DNA of 5,706 nucleotides from Cyanobacteria bacterium NC_groundwater_1444_Ag_S-0.65um_54_12. Its GTDB lineage: Bacteria > Cyanobacteriota > Sericytochromatia > S15B-MN24 > VGJW01. The DNA is taken from assembly GCA_016267585.1 (NCBI GenBank), contig JACQUT010000188.1, forward strand, positions 1-5,706, given 5' to 3'. Position 1 is the first letter of the stretch. Each line of letters begins with the position of its first letter. Of this stretch, positions 1 to 4,909 are shown piece after piece. The position numbers were made by a program, and so were the translations under genes. The notes beneath the pieces were generated by a model that searched no databases, was not told the origin of the DNA, and saw nothing but the letters and a program-made list of their open reading frames with translations.

Positions 1-2
1 CA

Positions 3-122
3 TGCGAGCATCCCCAACCGCTGAAACGGGTGAGTTTCTTACCAGAACCCGCCTTGGGCAAGGTAGCCAAGGAACCTGGGTATAAAGAGGATAGTCGTTT
101 TTCCGAAATCTCGATATCATGA
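3..122 (+). other. Possible C-terminal end of a gene entering from the left
   Basis: Frame 3 is open from the window edge for 39 codons and closes with TGA at 120-122. The translation ends in residues such as KVAKEPGYKEDSRFSEISIS, which has a plausible protein-like composition, but I recognise no family and cannot see a start. A second frame is also open from the edge for part of this stretch, so openness alone proves little. A 6-bp inverted repeat, CCTTGG (52-57) and CCAAGG (67-72), lies inside. The alternative is that positions 1-155 are simply the upstream region of the toxin-antitoxin genes; TATCAT at 115-120 resembles a -10 box but has no good -35 partner. Confidence 0.2.
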
Positions 123-155
123 AAAAGTGATACCTGATTAGAAGGGAGGTCACAC

Positions 156-494
156 ATGCCTCATCCGCTCGATGTTCCCGAGATCCTGCACGTCGATCCC
201 GGCGAGACGTTCCAGGAGGTGGCAACCATCAAGCGTGACAAAAAAGGGGTGCTGGTGGTCTCCAGAAAGGGGAAGAAGGAGCCCAAGACAACCAAATACA
301 AGCAGTACGAAGGCACCCACGGTGAAATCCTTTTGGTGCCGATCGTCGAGCTCTTGGAGCGCGAAGCCTGGCTCTACCAGAATCCGGAAGCACTCGCGTC
401 GGTGCACCGTGGTTTGCAGCAATCGACCCAAGGCAAGGTCAATTACCTCGGCGATTTCACACAGTTTGCCGACGATTCCATCGAAGAAACGTAG
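156..494 (+). CDS. Antitoxin-like protein of a type II toxin-antitoxin pair
   Basis: A 112-residue, charged, cytosolic protein. The start ATG is supported by a strong Shine-Dalgarno GGGAGGT at 144-150, five bases upstream. The N-terminal half is Lys/Arg-rich (about residues 26-50, RDKKGVLVVSRKGKK), and the C-terminal part contains NPEALASVHRGLQQSTQGKV followed by YLGDFTQFADD. The pattern 'NPE-LAS-RGL...G-V-GDF--YADD' is the kind of C-terminal toxin-binding tail seen in many RelB/YefM/Phd-like antitoxins. No signal peptide or membrane segment is visible. It ends five bases before the toxin start, so the two genes are almost certainly co-transcribed and translationally coupled. The inferred role is to bind and neutralise the downstream toxin and to repress its own promoter. 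I do not recognise a specific named DNA-binding domain in the N-terminus, so the exact antitoxin class is uncertain. Confidence 0.7.
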   Translation: MPHPLDVPEILHVDPGETFQEVATIKRDKKGVLVVSRKGKKEPKTTKYKQYEGTHGEILLVPIVELLEREAWLYQNPEALASVHRGLQQSTQGKVNYLGDFTQFADDSIEET

Positions 495-499
495 ACTGC

Positions 500-817
500 G
501 TGCCCTTCACCCTCGTCTTTACCGAAGAAGCCGAAAGTCAGTTACGAACCCTCGAGGCCAATAAATCGAAGGATGTGGCTTTCAAGGCCGTCAGAAAGGC
601 TCTCGGATTGCTAGCGCTGGATCCTAACTACCCGAGCCTCAATACACATACTTATCACGCGCTGGCAAAACCGAGCGGCGAAAAGGTAATCGAGTCGTAT
701 GCCCAGAATCGGACTCCGGGAGCATATCGAATCTTTTGGCACTACGGACCACCGGGAGCGCACGCCGAGACCGGGCTTCAGCAGATTACCATCATCGCCA
801 TCATGCCGCACCCTTGA
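500..817 (+). CDS. RelE/ParE-superfamily toxin-like protein
   Basis: A 105-residue basic protein starting at GTG 500, five bases after the antitoxin stop; only a weak purine run (GAAGAA, 483-488) precedes it, so coupled translation is likely. The N-terminus MPFTLVFTEEAESQLRTLE is a beta strand followed by a helix, as in RelE/ParE folds. The middle is helical (KAVRKALGLLALDPNYPSL). The C-terminal half has the typical antiparallel strands GAYRIFWHYGP and ITIIAIMPHP, with an Arg in the YRIFW strand where family members carry a catalytic or RNA-contact residue. Length is normal for the family. Family knowledge says RelE members cleave mRNA at the ribosome and ParE members poison gyrase; which applies here cannot be read from sequence. 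The stop codon lies inside a hairpin (812-831). Paired with the antitoxin-like gene upstream. Confidence 0.75.
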   Translation: MPFTLVFTEEAESQLRTLEANKSKDVAFKAVRKALGLLALDPNYPSLNTHTYHALAKPSGEKVIESYAQNRTPGAYRIFWHYGPPGAHAETGLQQITIIAIMPHP

Positions 818-831
818 CGAAACAGTCAAGG
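812..831 (+). terminator. Hairpin overlapping the toxin stop codon
   Basis: CCTTGAC (812-818) pairs perfectly with GTCAAGG (825-831) across the six-base loop GAAACA. The toxin's TGA at 815-817 sits in the left arm. The following bases (CAGCTTGTTCTGTT) are only moderately T-rich, so this is a weak intrinsic terminator at best; it also lies between two convergent genes and could serve both strands. It may instead protect the mRNA 3' end. Confidence 0.4.
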
Positions 832-898
832 CAGCTTGTTCTGTTAGCTAGCCGACAGCGACTGACAACCGGATCACGTCAAGTTTAGCAGTGGCAGG

Positions 899-1588
899 TC
901 ACGATTGGCTGTTGGCCGGGCTTCGAGGAAAAACGATAAACTTACCATCCAGTGAGAGCTCGCCAGCGTTGCGCAGTTCGCCCAATAGCGTGGTGGCTGT
1001 TGCACGAGTGGTGCCCACTAGATTGGCAATGTCCTCGTGGGTGAGCTTGAAATTCAGCCGTAGGCCCTTGGGAGTCATGACCCCCTGCTCATCTGCCAGA
1101 TCGCGTAGAACCTTGCGGATCCGGCTCTTCACATCCAGGAAGAGCAAATCCTGAATCCGTGCCTCGATACGCCGCAAGCGAAAGCCCATGAACTTCGCGA
1201 TCTTTAGGCTCAAACCGGGACGGGAAGCGAGGAAATCCTCGAACTCCCGACGCTCCATCGTACATATCATGGAGGGTTCGATGGCTTCTGCCATGGTCTC
1301 GTGTAGCTCTTCGTCCGAGCCGGTCAGCTCCCCGAATACTTCACCAGGTTCGATGAAGCCGAGGGTCAGTTCGCGGCCATTGTCTCCCAGACGACTGAGC
1401 TTGATCCGGCCTGTCTTGAGAAAAAAAACTCTCTGGGCAGCTTCACCCGGCATGAATACCTTGGTTCTACCAGGGATCTGCTGCATCTGAGATCGCTCGG
1501 CCAAGCATTTCAGATCCTCTGCCGGAAGTTCGCCGAAAAGGTTGATCCGCTCGAGGTGCCAGATCTTGTCCCGCATGATGGCAGTCAT
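899..1588 (-). CDS. Crp/Fnr-family transcriptional regulator
   Basis: A 229-residue two-domain cytosolic regulator of full family length. Residues about 15-125 form the cyclic-nucleotide-binding-like beta barrel: FMPGEAAQRVFFLKTGRIKL (45-64) and the GEVFGEL loop (82-88). A long dimerisation helix follows (about 128-150), then the winged helix with LTHEDIANLVGTTRATATTL at 182-201. Position 86-103 lacks the Arg-Ser/Thr pair that contacts cAMP in CRP, and there are only two Cys (28, 109), so neither cAMP binding nor an FNR-type Fe-S cluster is supported. The recognition helix reads TTRATATTLL where CRP and FNR have a Ser-Arg-Glu-Thr motif; the Arg is kept, the Glu is replaced by Ala, so its DNA target is probably non-canonical. 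ATG 1588 is chosen for the AGGGAG at 1593-1598, four bases upstream; ATG 1576 is an alternative start. The effector is unknown. Confidence 0.95.
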   Translation of the reverse strand: MTAIMRDKIWHLERINLFGELPAEDLKCLAERSQMQQIPGRTKVFMPGEAAQRVFFLKTGRIKLSRLGDNGRELTLGFIEPGEVFGELTGSDEELHETMAEAIEPSMICTMERREFEDFLASRPGLSLKIAKFMGFRLRRIEARIQDLLFLDVKSRIRKVLRDLADEQGVMTPKGLRLNFKLTHEDIANLVGTTRATATTLLGELRNAGELSLDGKFIVFPRSPANSQS

Positions 1589-1614
1589 GATGCTCCCTGG
1601 TATGCTGCAAAACA

Positions 1615-1630
1615 GAATCAGCTAAGATTC
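1615..1630. promoter_or_regulatory. Dyad GAATC-N6-GATTC upstream of the Crp/Fnr-type gene
   Basis: A 16-bp dyad with perfect 5-bp arms and a 6-bp spacer, the same geometry as CRP boxes but a different arm sequence. It lies 27-42 bp upstream of the regulator's start codon. A second dyad, TGCCA (1633-1637) and TGGCA (1650-1654), is next to it. On the minus strand CATAAT (1642-1637) resembles a -10 box, without a convincing -35. An autoregulatory operator is an inference from position and geometry. Confidence 0.35.
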
Positions 1631-1691
1631 ACTGCCATTATGACGCATGTGGCAAGTTATAGACCAACCATCTTCTATCTCGCTGGTCCAC

Positions 1692-1705
1692 GGTTCCCGG
1701 GAACC
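1692..1705. repeat. Perfect 14-bp palindrome GGTTCCCGGGAACC
   Basis: GGTTCCC (1692-1698) is followed directly by its reverse complement GGGAACC (1699-1705). With no loop it is better read as a site for a symmetric dimeric DNA-binding protein than as an RNA hairpin. It lies about 100 bp upstream of the Crp/Fnr-type gene start, in non-coding sequence. Which protein binds it, if any, is unknown. Confidence 0.5.
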
Positions 1706-1908
1706 TCTGCTGCGCGGGCGGCCAGGCTAGCTGTGGAAATCAATGCCCGAATGATTGGTATCGGCCATCACCTCTGGCGCTTCCAGTGCCTTGACGCCTG
1801 CTTCCCGATCTGCTTGGTGGGCTGGCGCATCAGTCGCCCCCAGATTACCGAGAGTCCCGCATGCATCAAGCTAGCCAAGGGCGAACGGCTATTTTGAAGC
1901 AACTGCAA

Positions 1909-1943
1909 GCGGCACGACCGATCTACTTGACCGGGCGTGCCGC
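1909..1943 (-). terminator. Hairpin downstream of the exported Cys/His protein gene
   Basis: GCGGCACG (1909-1916) pairs perfectly with CGTGCCGC (1936-1943). After one mismatch (1917/1935) CCG (1918-1920) pairs with CGG (1932-1934), leaving an 11-base loop. On the minus strand it starts 11 bases after the stop codon at 1955-1957. It is GC-rich and stable, but no T-run follows, so it is either an imperfect or Rho-assisted terminator or an mRNA 3'-end stabiliser. Confidence 0.5.
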
Positions 1944-1954
1944 CTCCAGCAGAT

Positions 1955-2452
1955 TCAGATCTGGGTTATCTTTGTTATGGCAATCGTCGGCAAGCTACCC
2001 CGCTCATTGACATTACCCGTGACGGTGACTTTGGTGGCGATCGCATCGAGTACGTCATCCGAAACTGGCATGCCTGCCTTCGCCGGGAGAATCTGGTAGA
2101 CCTTGCCGTCACCGGTTAGCAGACCTACTGGGCCACCCTTGAGAGCGCAAACGCGCGCACAGAGGGAATGTTGCCCCGAGGTAGCGCCCGCGCTCTGATA
2201 ACACACCAGATCCACGATCTCGCCAGACAATGTCGTGGGCTGCCCCATCACTGGTACGCCGCCCATCAAGGCCATACCGGACTTCATGCCGCGGCCAGCA
2301 ACCGTTCCGAAATCCTTGGGGCTTAGTGCCCGCAGCTGGGTATAGGTGATCTTACCAGGATCGACCTTTCCGGCATTCACCTTTGCCAAGGCAAACCCGG
2401 CACTTGCCAAGAAAAGACCTGCGGCGATCGGCACAACAAAAAACTTTTTCAT
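1955..2452 (-). CDS. Small exported protein with a Cys/His cluster
   Basis: A 165-residue protein. Residues 1-23 are a clear Sec signal peptide: MKK, a hydrophobic core VVPIAAGLFLASAGF, and a cleavage site ALA before Lys24. The mature 142 residues are therefore periplasmic or secreted. The N-terminal third is Gly/Met-rich (GMKSGMALMGGVPVMGQ, 55-71). Next comes LSGEIVDLVCYQSAGATSG, then Q-H-S-L-C-A-R-V-C, giving Cys84, His95, Cys98 and Cys102, followed by GGPVGLLTGDGKVYQIL (106-122) and a C-terminal strand pair ending in TIAITKITQI. I recall uncharacterised exported proteins with this 'G-x-V-D-x-x-C-Y ... H-x-x-C-A-x-x-C ... G-x-P-x-G-L-L-T' pattern. The spacing could bind a metal or form disulfides; that is inference. 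SD GGAGG at 2460-2464, seven bases before ATG. It appears monocistronic, with a hairpin after the stop. Confidence 0.88.
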   Translation of the reverse strand: MKKFFVVPIAAGLFLASAGFALAKVNAGKVDPGKITYTQLRALSPKDFGTVAGRGMKSGMALMGGVPVMGQPTTLSGEIVDLVCYQSAGATSGQHSLCARVCALKGGPVGLLTGDGKVYQILPAKAGMPVSDDVLDAIATKVTVTGNVNERGSLPTIAITKITQI

Positions 2453-2635
2453 GATAATACCTCCAGGAGCTTGACTGAAAGATTAATTACATGATCACGG
2501 TACCGATCTCTTGTTGGTATGCGCTGTCACCTGGCTGACATTTCAGCAATTGGCGCTGCAGGCTCGGGCGTCTGGACACCGAACCGACTTTGCAAGCGAC
2601 CAAAAATCATCGAAAAATATAAAAGAAGACGTGAG
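2453..2635. promoter_or_regulatory. Divergent intergenic region
   Basis: 183 bases between the minus-strand exported protein gene and the plus-strand PNPOx-like remnant. It must hold the promoter of the former. AT-rich segments near 2478-2492 (GATTAATTACATGA) are candidate -10 regions on either strand, but I find no pair of hexamers good enough to assign. A short palindrome CGGTACCG is present near 2499-2506. The frame running in from ATG 2519 is upstream of the real PNPOx-like start and does not look coding. Confidence 0.35.
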
Positions 2636-2866
2636 ATGGGAAAACTTTACAACGAAATCTCTGGGCGGCTCGCTGACTGGATCAGGTCTCAAAAACTCTT
2701 TTTCGTAGGCACCGCACCTTGTGATGGTGGACATGTAAACGTTTCTCCTAAAGGCCCTATAGATACGCTTCGTATCCTTGATAGCCATACGCTTGAATAT
2801 GATGACTGGATCGGCAGCGGGATCGAAACCATTGCACATTTGCGGGAAAAAGGTTACTCCATTTGA
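2636..2866 (+). pseudogene. Truncated pyridoxamine 5'-phosphate oxidase-family protein (N-terminal part)
   Basis: The open frame gives 76 residues from ATG 2636: MGKLYNEISGRLADWIRSQK, then LFFVGTAPCDGGHVNVSPKG (23-42) and GSGIETIAHLREKG (61-74). This matches the N-terminus of flavin-binding PNPOx-like split-barrel proteins, which begin MGKLYD-I, then LFFVATAP...GHVN-SPKG...GSGIETIAHL. Intact members of this group are, from memory, well over twice this length. The similarity stops at HLREKG, where the family continues with a strand resembling R-I-x-x-M-F-C-A-F; here the frame ends Y-S-I-stop. There is one extra residue in SPKG-P-I-D relative to what I remember, and Y-D-D-W-I replaces a usual Y-L-D-L-T, so it may already be drifting. 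The upstream in-frame ATG at 2519 is rejected because residues before MGKLY look random. The C-terminal half is missing, lost at the junction with the DUF457-like remnant. Probably non-functional. Confidence 0.75.
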
Positions 2867-3044
2867 TGGCGCCGGCGAGGGGGAAGAGGGGGCGCCCCAA
2901 GGCCGAGGTGGGGATGTCGATGTCGGGCAGGAGCGCGCCCAGGACCGCGGAGGCGGCTACCGTGGGACTTACGGTCCACCACAAGCAGGCGGCGACGATG
3001 AAGTAGCACAAAGTCCCGAAGGCAGCGTGGGTAGGGGCGGTCAT
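2862..3044 (-). pseudogene. Truncated DUF457/YdjM-like membrane metal-dependent hydrolase (N-terminal part)
   Basis: From ATG 3044 on the minus strand the protein starts MTAPTHAAFGTLCYFIVAAC, with a membrane segment (about residues 8-24), a second hydrophobic stretch (28-40), then ALLPDIDIPTSALGRPLFPL (38-57). The THxAFG start, the PDID motif and the LGRPLFPLA stretch are those of the DUF457 (YdjM-like, inner-membrane predicted metal-dependent hydrolase) family. In that family the next element is a His-containing motif close to F-G-H-R-x-x-T-H-S. Here the match ends at about A-G-A-I (residue 60) and the frame then runs antisense through the PNPOx-like remnant to a stop at 2757-2759, so the hydrolase core is absent. 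An SD-like CGGAG lies about 10 bases upstream of ATG. GC content appears higher than in the abutting remnant, which fits a different origin. Likely non-functional. Confidence 0.72.
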
Positions 3045-3115
3045 TTAGTTTGGCTCCGAAGTTCTCCAGACTTTTGAAGCTGATCGGGGGTACAGAATAA
3101 CCGTTATCCTTGTCT

Positions 3116-3187
3116 GGTTAACGACCAAGCTCACCGGCGGCAGTGGAGCGCAGCAGAATTGCCGTCCGGTGCAGCGCCGTGTTAGGC
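3116..3187 (-). repeat. attC: Integron attC recombination site, minus orientation
   Basis: Read on the minus strand, the site opens with R'' box GCCTAAC (3187-3181), a perfect RYYYAAC, and closes with GTTAACC (3122-3116), which matches GTTRRRY at six of seven positions. Inside are the arms CACCGG+CGGCA (plus 3132-3142) and TGCCG+CCGGTG (plus 3160-3171), pairing over 11 bp around a 17-base terminal loop. T3165 is left extrahelical; a further GCT/AGC pair (3129-3131 with 3173-3175) leaves C3172 extrahelical. Such protruding bases on the bottom strand define attC polarity, and here they point to the minus strand being the top strand. The GNAT stop codon lies in the R'' box, as is common in cassettes. 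The 72-bp length is within the usual range. The match is structural; no integrase gene is in the window. Confidence 0.8.
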
Positions 3188-3616
3188 TGTGTGATCCCCT
3201 GCCGGCCTGGGTTTGCCCGACTGGTATTCATAGTTGCGAATCATCATTGCTGTTCCCAGCCTCATGCCAAGCGACTGGTAGAAGGGTTGCAACTCAGCAT
3301 CGCAGAGAACGTCTATCATGTAGAAGCCGGTCAGCCGTTCAAGGATTATTCGGACGAGTTCGCGTCCGATTCCCCTGCCCTGATATGCAGGAAGTACCTC
3401 AAGGAATGGAATGTAGGCCGAAAGAACGCGATCGGTGATTGCCGTGATGAACCCAACGACAGCCCCCGAGTCATCATCCATCGCCAACACGACTTCATCA
3501 CTGTTCTCCAGCAGTCGGAGGTGAGTCTCTTTGGAAGGTGGATTCGGCCACCCAACAAAGAACCCGTCGAGGTCCTCAGGAAGGACTCCTGATGTTGAAT
3601 CAACGTACAGAATCAT
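3182..3616 (-). CDS. GNAT-family N-acetyltransferase, cassette-borne
   Basis: A 144-residue cytosolic enzyme. Start ATG 3616 is chosen for GGAAAG at 3626-3631, nine bases upstream; the longer frame to ATG 3847 is rejected because its extra 77 residues do not look like protein and another frame there does. GNAT hallmarks: AVVGFITAITDRVLSAYIPF (strands beta 2-4, about residues 52-71), LEVLPAYQGRGIGRELVRII (72-91) with the acetyl-CoA pyrophosphate-binding Q-G-R-G-I-G, and LCDAELQPFYQSLGMRLG (102-119) with the FYQSLGM motif near the end of the fold. It would transfer an acetyl group from acetyl-CoA to an unknown amine (small molecule, peptide or protein). The stop TAA falls inside the attC R'' box. 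The small ORF at 3636-3809 ends 19 bases upstream on the same strand, so the two probably share a transcript. A resistance role is possible but not shown. Confidence 0.9.
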   Translation of the reverse strand: MILYVDSTSGVLPEDLDGFFVGWPNPPSKETHLRLLENSDEVVLAMDDDSGAVVGFITAITDRVLSAYIPFLEVLPAYQGRGIGRELVRIILERLTGFYMIDVLCDAELQPFYQSLGMRLGTAMMIRNYEYQSGKPRPAGDHTA

Positions 3617-3635
3617 TAGGCTGTTCTTTCCGGGG

Positions 3636-3809
3636 TTACAGCGATTTACAATAATCCGCGAATGCGCTACATGAGTCAGCTGCAACGTCGAGCCTGCTAG
3701 ATGCTGTGCCAAGGTGCTTCGCAGCGAGGGCGAAATCACTCGTTTCCATAGCGTCTCGATAATCTGCAAGCCCCTCCGAGAACTGCTGTATATCCCCACT
3801 ACTCCGCAA
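3636..3809 (-). CDS. Small unrecognised ORF upstream of the GNAT gene
   Basis: This reading frame, different from that of GNAT, is open on the minus strand from the cassette edge and stops with TAA at 3638-3636, 19 bases before the GNAT start. From a possible TTG at 3809 it encodes 57 residues; the only in-frame ATG (3749) would give 37. The protein is soluble and helical-looking, with two blocks: DIQQFSEGLADYRDAMET and DFALAAKHLGTASSRLDVAA, then Cys residues in DSCSAFADYCKSL. Its composition is far more protein-like than the competing frame, in which the GNAT gene would be extended. There is no good SD for either start, so the true N-terminus may have been lost or use a leaderless or coupled start. 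Family and function unknown; by position it could be a partner of the acetyltransferase. Confidence 0.45.
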   Translation of the reverse strand: MRSSGDIQQFSEGLADYRDAMETSDFALAAKHLGTASSRLDVAADSCSAFADYCKSL

Positions 3810-3847
3810 GTTCCTAACGGCGTATCAAACAGGAGATAGTGCTTCAT

Positions 3848-4012
3848 GTCATACTACCGGCCAGTGAACAGCGCTTACTCACACCTCTAACGAAAATCCA
3901 AGATAACACGCCATCGGCAATTGTCAGATTAAAATTTTCTTAAACGAAATGCGATAGCACGATAGCGATGACAACTTACAAACTATCTCAGTACACAAGG
4001 AGATAGCCCACA
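3848..4012. promoter_or_regulatory. Upstream region of the CAP lipoprotein gene
   Basis: 165 non-coding bases. They include an AT-rich tract (about 3927-3945, with AAAATTTT) suited to promoter activity, TTGTCA near 3923 as a possible -35 element, and a tandem pair CGATAGCA/CGATAGCG around 3952-3968. The Shine-Dalgarno AAGGAG at 3997-4002 lies ten bases before ATG 4013 and fixes that start. No promoter hexamer pair can be assigned with confidence. Confidence 0.4.
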
Positions 4013-4786
4013 ATGTCTAATCGCCACTATGGACTTTTGGCAACCAAAGATCATCGTCTGCTCTGCAGCGCTTCGCTGCGGCTTAGCGCGATAAGTTTAC
4101 TACTGGCGAGTTGCACTAAAACATTTCTCGGCTCCCTACCAAAAGACCAATCTGCTGTTACGTCGAATCGGCCTCCGGAATTAGCCGATTTACCATCTGG
4201 CAGGGCTATCAGACCTATAGCAATAAAACCACCTGATGATGGTCTTCCCGTGCGTGATGTACCACGTCCCCCTACTCCTGTTTCCACTATCTCACCTCTA
4301 CCGGTTACTACACCGATTGTCATACCAGTCGCTTCACCAGTAGCCTCACCGATCGCTTCGCCTGTCAGCTTACCGGACACTGGTATCTTCCTCCCGGATC
4401 AAGCTAGCCGTGTCCTGACATTGGTAAATCAAGAACGTACCAAGGCCAGTTTACGCGCACTAGCCGGCGCACCGCAACTTGATCAGCTTGCCCGCGCCCG
4501 GAGTAAAGATATGGGCGATCGCCAATATCTTTCTCATTACACGCCGGAAGGAACCAATATCTTCGACATGTTCCGGAAGGCTGGCATTGCTTTCCGAACT
4601 GCCGGAGAAAATATCGCCAAGAATAATGCGTTATCAAGTGATACTGCTCGGGTAGCCTTTGCCGGATGGATGAATTCTCCTGGCCACAAAGCAAATATCT
4701 TGAACACGGCATACGGTCAGCTAGGTGTTGGAGTCTACCGTACCACTGCGGGCATCTGCTATCTGGTGCAGGTTTTCACTGATTGA
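4013..4786 (+). CDS. CAP/SCP-domain (YkwD-like) lipoprotein
   Basis: A 257-residue protein. The N-terminus carries a lipoprotein signal: basic residues up to Arg23, a short hydrophobic core, and the lipobox L-A-S-C with Cys34 as the expected lipidated residue. Residues about 50-122 form a proline-rich, low-complexity spacer including PVASPVASPIASPVSLP (105-121), likely a flexible arm holding the domain away from the membrane. Residues 128-257 are a complete CAP domain: VNQER (138-142), SHYTPEG (174-180), GENIA (198-202), SPGHKANIL (222-230) and the last strand YLVQVFTD. The conserved His175, Glu199 and His225 of the CAP cavity are all present. Bacterial YkwD-type CAP proteins are mostly of unknown biochemical function. 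AAGGAG ten bases upstream supports the start. A 6-bp hairpin (4065-4079) falls in codons 18-23. No partner gene; it appears monocistronic, next to but not inside the cassette. Confidence 0.92.
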   Translation: MSNRHYGLLATKDHRLLCSASLRLSAISLLLASCTKTFLGSLPKDQSAVTSNRPPELADLPSGRAIRPIAIKPPDDGLPVRDVPRPPTPVSTISPLPVTTPIVIPVASPVASPIASPVSLPDTGIFLPDQASRVLTLVNQERTKASLRALAGAPQLDQLARARSKDMGDRQYLSHYTPEGTNIFDMFRKAGIAFRTAGENIAKNNALSSDTARVAFAGWMNSPGHKANILNTAYGQLGVGVYRTTAGICYLVQVFTD

Positions 4787-4909
4787 ACTGTGATGTTGAG
4801 ATTCTAGACGGGCACACCAGACCGCAGTTAACATACTGGCATGGACGACGAAACTGACGCAGACATTCTCGTCCGGTTCGCCGTTTGGTGGCGTGATACA
4901 ATCTGAACA

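Larger units (their letters stand above)
1589..1954. other. 366-base region without a convincing gene
   Basis: This interval separates two minus-strand genes. The right part holds the hairpin at 1909-1943, the left part the regulator's leader with its dyads, and the centre the 14-bp palindrome at 1692-1705. A plus-strand frame is open to 1897 but its protein has unlikely composition. A minus-strand frame is open from 1870 down to a TAG at 1727-1729 with a coding-like tail (EAGVKALEAPEVMADTNHSG) but no usable start codon, so it could be a remnant of a decayed gene. I cannot name it. Confidence 0.5.
3122..3818 (-). mobile_element. Putative single integron gene cassette
   Basis: On the minus strand the unit runs from GTTAGG (3818-3813), which matches the R' core start, through the small ORF and GNAT gene to the attC site, ending at the G of GTTAACC (3122). 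Integrase cuts G^TT, so the cassette would be about 696 bp. The gene order ORF-attC and the overlap of stop codon with R'' are normal cassette structure. The upstream flank shows no second attC and no attI-like site that I recognise, and the far-side R' box (GTTAACC) deviates from consensus. This fits a lone cassette inserted at a secondary GTT site, or the last remnant of an array. The right boundary (attC) is well supported, the left boundary (3818) only by a six-base match. Confidence 0.55.

Noticed and set aside
55..86. TTGGGC and TATAAA as a promoter for the toxin-antitoxin genes
   Set aside because: The spacing is 20 bases and the -35 match is poor.
891..1490. Plus-strand ORFs opposite the Crp/Fnr-type gene
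   Set aside because: They are antisense shadows of a clearly recognised family member.
1556..1897. Plus-strand 113-residue ORF
   Set aside because: Its first part is antisense to the Crp/Fnr gene and the rest is Cys/Trp/Arg/Ile-rich without any recognisable motif or SD.
2519..2635. N-terminal extension of the PNPOx-like remnant
   Set aside because: The residues before MGKLY do not resemble the family, whose members start at that methionine.
3182..3847. 221-residue minus-strand ORF as one protein
   Set aside because: Only the last 144 residues look like GNAT. The first 77 have an implausible composition, a good SD precedes ATG 3616, and a better frame overlaps the extra part.
3886..3893. 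TAACG near the CAP leader as another attC core
   Set aside because: On neither strand is there a matching R' box or paired arms within 60-140 bases.
4843..4874. GGACGA/TCGTCC inverted repeat as a terminator of the CAP gene
   Set aside because: Six-bp arms separated by 20 bases and no T-run; too weak to call, and about 57 bases past the stop.
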